DNA of 9,640 bases from DASTBU01 sp035711845. Lineage in GTDB: Bacteria; Acidobacteriota; Vicinamibacteria; Vicinamibacterales; 2-12-FULL-66-21. The notes below the pieces were generated by a model that saw only the letters and a list, made by a program, of their open reading frames with translations, was not told where the DNA came from and ran no database searches. This document shows, piece by piece, positions 7,235-9,640 of this stretch. The stretch lies in the NCBI GenBank assembly GCA_035711845.1, contig DASTBU010000138.1, forward strand, positions 1-9,640, read 5' to 3'. Both the position numbers and the translations under genes were made by a program. How positions within the stretch are numbered: position 1 is the stretch's first letter; each line of letters opens with the position of its first letter.

Positions 7235-7254
7235 CACTGGTCAGTCCACCAGTG
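7235..7254. repeat. 7-bp inverted repeat with 6-nt loop
   Basis: CACTGGT (7235-7241) and ACCAGTG (7248-7254) pair perfectly around CAGTCC. It could be a second operator half-site pair or a small RNA hairpin in a leader. No U-run follows on the plus strand. Confidence 0.4.
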
Positions 7255-7334
7255 AGCCGGTGTCATATCCTCGGTGACGCACCGTCCAGCACGGGAGGGA
7301 TCGAGCATGTCGGGATCAACCGCCGCCGGCATCA

Positions 7335-7365
7335 TTGTCCGCACCGCCGTGGGAAGACGTAAGAT
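7335..7365 (+). promoter_or_regulatory. Weak promoter candidate for the HEAT/propeller gene
   Basis: TTGTCC (7335-7340) and TAAGAT (7360-7365) resemble -35 and -10 boxes, but the 19-bp spacing is long and high-GC phyla often deviate from this consensus. If real, the leader would be roughly 50 nt. Confidence 0.2.
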
Positions 7366-7420
7366 GCCCAGGGCGCCCACACGCATCATCTTCTTCAGGA
7401 GGACGAAGGAAGAGACCGCC

Positions 7421-9640
7421 ATGCGACACGTGTTCATCCTCACGCTGTTCTGTATTCTGCAGTTACCAGAACTCGCCCAAACCACGCGTTCACTCCCGCA
7501 GCCGCGCCAAGCCAAGAGTTCGGATCTTTCCACGAGCGCCGCCTCGGTGCGCGACTGGGCGGGTCGTCTGATGGCCAACGACCCCAAGGCCCGGGCGGTC
7601 GCCGAAGCCACTCTGGTCCAGGAGGCGCCGCGTTCGCTGCCGTTGCTGAGACGATTGCTCAACCGTCCGGATGAGGACCTGCATGTGGTGACTCTTGAAA
7701 TCATCCGGCGGATCGGTCCGCCGGCCATTCCCCTGCTGGTGGACCTGCTTCGGGATGAGCGAGTCTCCATCCGGGCCAGCGCTGCCGATGCCTTGATTGA
7801 CCTGGCACCCCATACCGAATGGATTCAACCGGCGCTGAGACGGGCACTGAGCGACCAGGATCCGGTGGTTGCCGGCGATGCCGCACGTGCTCTGGCCGCT
7901 TTGGGCCACAGGGCGAGTCCTTCGGTAGGCGCTCTAGTCAAGACTCTCTCGCACGAGGACCCATACGTCCGCGTCTACGCGGCGGAGGCCTTGGCGTCCA
8001 TCGGTCCGAAGGCGGCCGCAGCGACCAAGGAGCTTGCCAGAGCCTTGAGCGATCCGACTCCCGGCGTTCGATGGGCCGCGTGCGAGGCCCTCGCAGGCAT
8101 CGGCCCGGCTGCGGCGTCTGCCGTGCCGCAGTTGATCGAAGCGCTGGACGATGAATTCCTTTATGTGCGCATCTTCGCGGCCGGGGCGCTGGGAAGCATC
8201 GGGCCGAAGGCCCGGACGGCCCGGGAGGCGCTGAGCGCGGCCGCAAACGATCCCACACTGCGTAGCGAAGCGGAGTGGGCGTTGAATCGAATCGCTGGCG
8301 TCGAGTCTGGAGAGCCTGTCGACTCACCCCTTGTGCCGGCGCCTTCGGTCGCGCCCCAGCCCGAGACGACGGTGGCAGAATCGGGCAATCCTCCGCTCGA
8401 CTGGGATACGACCACCGGGCGGAACATCGTCTGGAGTGTCGAGTTGGGATACGACACGTTTGGCCGTCCCGTGGTTGTCGGTGATACGGTCTATGTGGGC
8501 ACCAACAACGACAGGCCCATGAACCCTGCCTACCAGGAAGAAAGCGGCGTGCTCATGGCCTTTCGCGCGACGGATGGTCAGTTCCTCTGGCAGGATGTGG
8601 CTCCGCGAGTGGAACGAGGCCTGCGGGAGTTCCCGCTGCCTTCGACGACGAGCGCGCCATATGTGGAAGGGAACCGGCTCTACTACGTCACCGCCGAGTG
8701 CCAACTCCGGTGCCTCGACACACAGAGTTTCCGCAATGGCGAGAACAGTGGTCGGCATCTGGAAGAGGACTTGAAAGACAACGCTGCTGCCGACATCGTC
8801 TGGGAACTGGACATGTGCGCCCGCCTGGGTGTCTTTCCGCACGAAGCCACCAACAGTGAAGTGTTGCCCGTCGGTGAACTGCTGATGGTCTCCACGTCCA
8901 ACGGCCGGAATGAAGGTCATACGCGCGTTCCATCGCCACGCGCGCCAAGCCTAATCGCGGTGGACAAGCATTCGGGCGAAGTGGTCTGGCGCGCCGTCGG
9001 CCCGAGCGAGCAGGTGCTGCACGGCCAGTGGTCGAGCCCCGTGGCGGCCAACGTCAACGGCCGCATGCAGGTGCTCTTCGGCGGCGGAGATGGCTGGCTG
9101 CGCGGCTACGATGCCGCGTCGGGTCACGAAGTCTGGCGATTTGACGGCAATCCGAAGGATGCCCGCTGGCTTCCGCGACCCGGAGTCCTTTCACGCAGTT
9201 CCATCATTGCTTCACCGGTCTTTGCGGATGGCCGCGTCTTCGTTGCGATGGGACAGAGTCCCGGGCACGGCAACGGACCTTCATTGATCCATGCGATCAG
9301 TCCCAATGGCCAGGGAGACGTCACCAGGAGCAGGCTCCTCTGGACGTCTCGCGCGGTCGGTCGCGTGGTGGGAACGCCCATTGCGAAGGACGGTTTGCTA
9401 TACGTTGGGGATCTGGGCGGAACGATCCATTGTCTGGACGCTGCAACCGGAGCCCACGTGTGGAAGCACGAGACGCACGAGGCCATCTGGGGAAGTCTCC
9501 TGCTGGCCGGCGACCGGCTTTACGTCGGGAACGTTGAAGGCAGCATGACCGTGCTTCGTGCCGGGCGGCGAAAGGAATTGCTGGCGACGATCGAGATGGA
9601 TGCGCCACTCTACTCGCGCCCCGCCGTGATGGGCGACGCG
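7421..9640 (+). CDS. Exported HEAT-repeat/PQQ-like beta-propeller fusion protein (3' end outside window)
   Basis: A stop-free frame of 740 codons runs from the ATG at 7421 to the window edge. It starts with a signal peptide (MRHVFILTLFCILQLPELAQ), so the product is periplasmic, secreted or surface-exposed. Residues about 68-290 form six or seven HEAT/PBS-lyase-like repeats of 30-33 residues, three carrying IGPKA/IGPAA, at 194, 227 and 260. A Pro/Ser/Val linker (about 294-325) leads to a PQQ-type propeller from about 326 onward. Blades show VVVGDTVYVGTN, LIAVDKHSGEVVW (511-523), GYDAASGHEVW, GLLYVGDLGG and CLDAATGAHVW. Such propellers occur in BamB-like and PQQ-dehydrogenase-like proteins, but no catalytic residues are evident, so a binding or scaffold role is more likely than an enzymatic one. 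Start choice: AGGA at 7407-7410 precedes it; an in-frame ATG at 7364 would put a charged stretch before the signal peptide. Base composition looks less GC-rich than the signalling operon. The substrate is unknown. Confidence 0.88.
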   Translation, partial: MRHVFILTLFCILQLPELAQTTRSLPQPRQAKSSDLSTSAASVRDWAGRLMANDPKARAVAEATLVQEAPRSLPLLRRLLNRPDEDLHVVTLEIIRRIGPPAIPLLVDLLRDERVSIRASAADALIDLAPHTEWIQPALRRALSDQDPVVAGDAARALAALGHRASPSVGALVKTLSHEDPYVRVYAAEALASIGPKAAAATKELARALSDPTPGVRWAACEALAGIGPAAASAVPQLIEALDDEFLYVRIFAAGALGSIGPKARTAREALSAAANDPTLRSEAEWALNRIAGVESGEPVDSPLVPAPSVAPQPETTVAESGNPPLDWDTTTGRNIVWSVELGYDTFGRPVVVGDTVYVGTNNDRPMNPAYQEESGVLMAFRATDGQFLWQDVAPRVERGLREFPLPSTTSAPYVEGNRLYYVTAECQLRCLDTQSFRNGENSGRHLEEDLKDNAAADIVWELDMCARLGVFPHEATNSEVLPVGELLMVSTSNGRNEGHTRVPSPRAPSLIAVDKHSGEVVWRAVGPSEQVLHGQWSSPVAANVNGRMQVLFGGGDGWLRGYDAASGHEVWRFDGNPKDARWLPRPGVLSRSSIIASPVFADGRVFVAMGQSPGHGNGPSLIHAISPNGQGDVTRSRLLWTSRAVGRVVGTPIAKDGLLYVGDLGGTIHCLDAATGAHVWKHETHEAIWGSLLLAGDRLYVGNVEGSMTVLRAGRRKELLATIEMDAPLYSRPAVMGDA

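Larger units (their letters stand above)
7063..7420. other. Divergent intergenic region
   Basis: These 358 bases lie between the starts of the minus-strand DUF2780 gene and the plus-strand HEAT/propeller gene, so both promoters should be here. Contents seen: the DUF2780 ribosome-binding site at 7068-7074, two perfect inverted repeats (7212-7224 and 7235-7254), a weak promoter-like pair near 7335-7365, and purine-rich Shine-Dalgarno-like sequence at 7397-7414. Open frames across it in several phases have no family resemblance and are treated as chance. Confidence 0.6.

Noticed and set aside
6982..7362. Plus-strand 126-codon frame over the DUF2780 start and intergenic region
   Set aside because: No ribosome-binding site, odd composition and no family resemblance; it overlaps the DUF2780 start antisense.
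7063..7770. N-terminal extension of the DUF2780 frame to 7770
   Set aside because: The extension is low-quality sequence crossing the divergent promoter region and the opposing gene, whereas the ATG at 7062 has a strong ribosome-binding site and a signal peptide.
8000..8215. Repeated DNA at 99-base spacing considered as a CRISPR or tandem DNA repeat
   Set aside because: The similarity follows codon-level HEAT repeats within a coding frame; units are not identical and there are no spacers.
7819..9608. Several short frames on both strands inside 7819-9608
   Set aside because: All are shadows of the continuous frame from 7421 to the window end, which carries clear HEAT and propeller repeats.

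Overview
This 9.6 kb window is a GC-rich bacterial chromosome segment. The gene content (a large hybrid histidine kinase, a SpoIIE-type phosphatase, a HEAT plus PQQ-like beta-propeller secreted protein) and the codon preference fit an environmental bacterium with many signalling genes. Acidobacteriota (Vicinamibacteria-like) is my best guess, with Myxococcota, Gemmatimonadota or Planctomycetota as alternatives. This rests on gene style only; there is no marker gene in the window.

Left part (about 177-6300, + strand): a three-gene signalling cluster. First is a short soluble histidine kinase with no sensor domain (177-968). Next is a response regulator whose output domain is a PP2C/SpoIIE (RsbU-like) serine phosphatase (1042-2184). 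Last is a very large membrane-bound hybrid kinase (2203-6300) with TM, extracytoplasmic domain, TM, HAMP, GAF, coiled coil, PAS, HisKA, HATPase, REC, REC and HPt. Genes 2 and 3 are 18 bp apart and surely co-transcribed. The 73 bp between genes 1 and 2 is unusually structured. The simplest reading is a locally encoded phosphorelay: the hybrid kinase and its own HPt (and/or the small kinase) phosphorylate the REC domain of the phosphatase. The phosphatase would then dephosphorylate an anti-anti-sigma (STAS) type protein encoded elsewhere. No STAS protein, RsbW-type kinase or sigma factor is in the window, so this link is inferred.

Middle (6301-7420): the kinase converges on a small minus-strand gene (6535-7062) for an exported DUF2780 (VcgC/VcgE family) protein. 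An 8-bp-stem hairpin touches that gene's stop codon in the 234 bp convergent gap. A 358 bp divergent intergenic region (7063-7420) carries two perfect inverted repeats close together, which look like operator or RNA-hairpin candidates.

Right part (7421-9640, + strand): an open reading frame of 740 codons runs off the right end of the window. It encodes a signal peptide, six or seven 30-33-residue HEAT-like repeats, a Pro-rich linker and a PQQ-type beta-propeller. It reads less GC-rich than the signalling operon and appears unrelated to it.

The first 176 bases hold no gene that I can defend. No tRNA, rRNA, CRISPR array, insertion sequence or integrase was seen.
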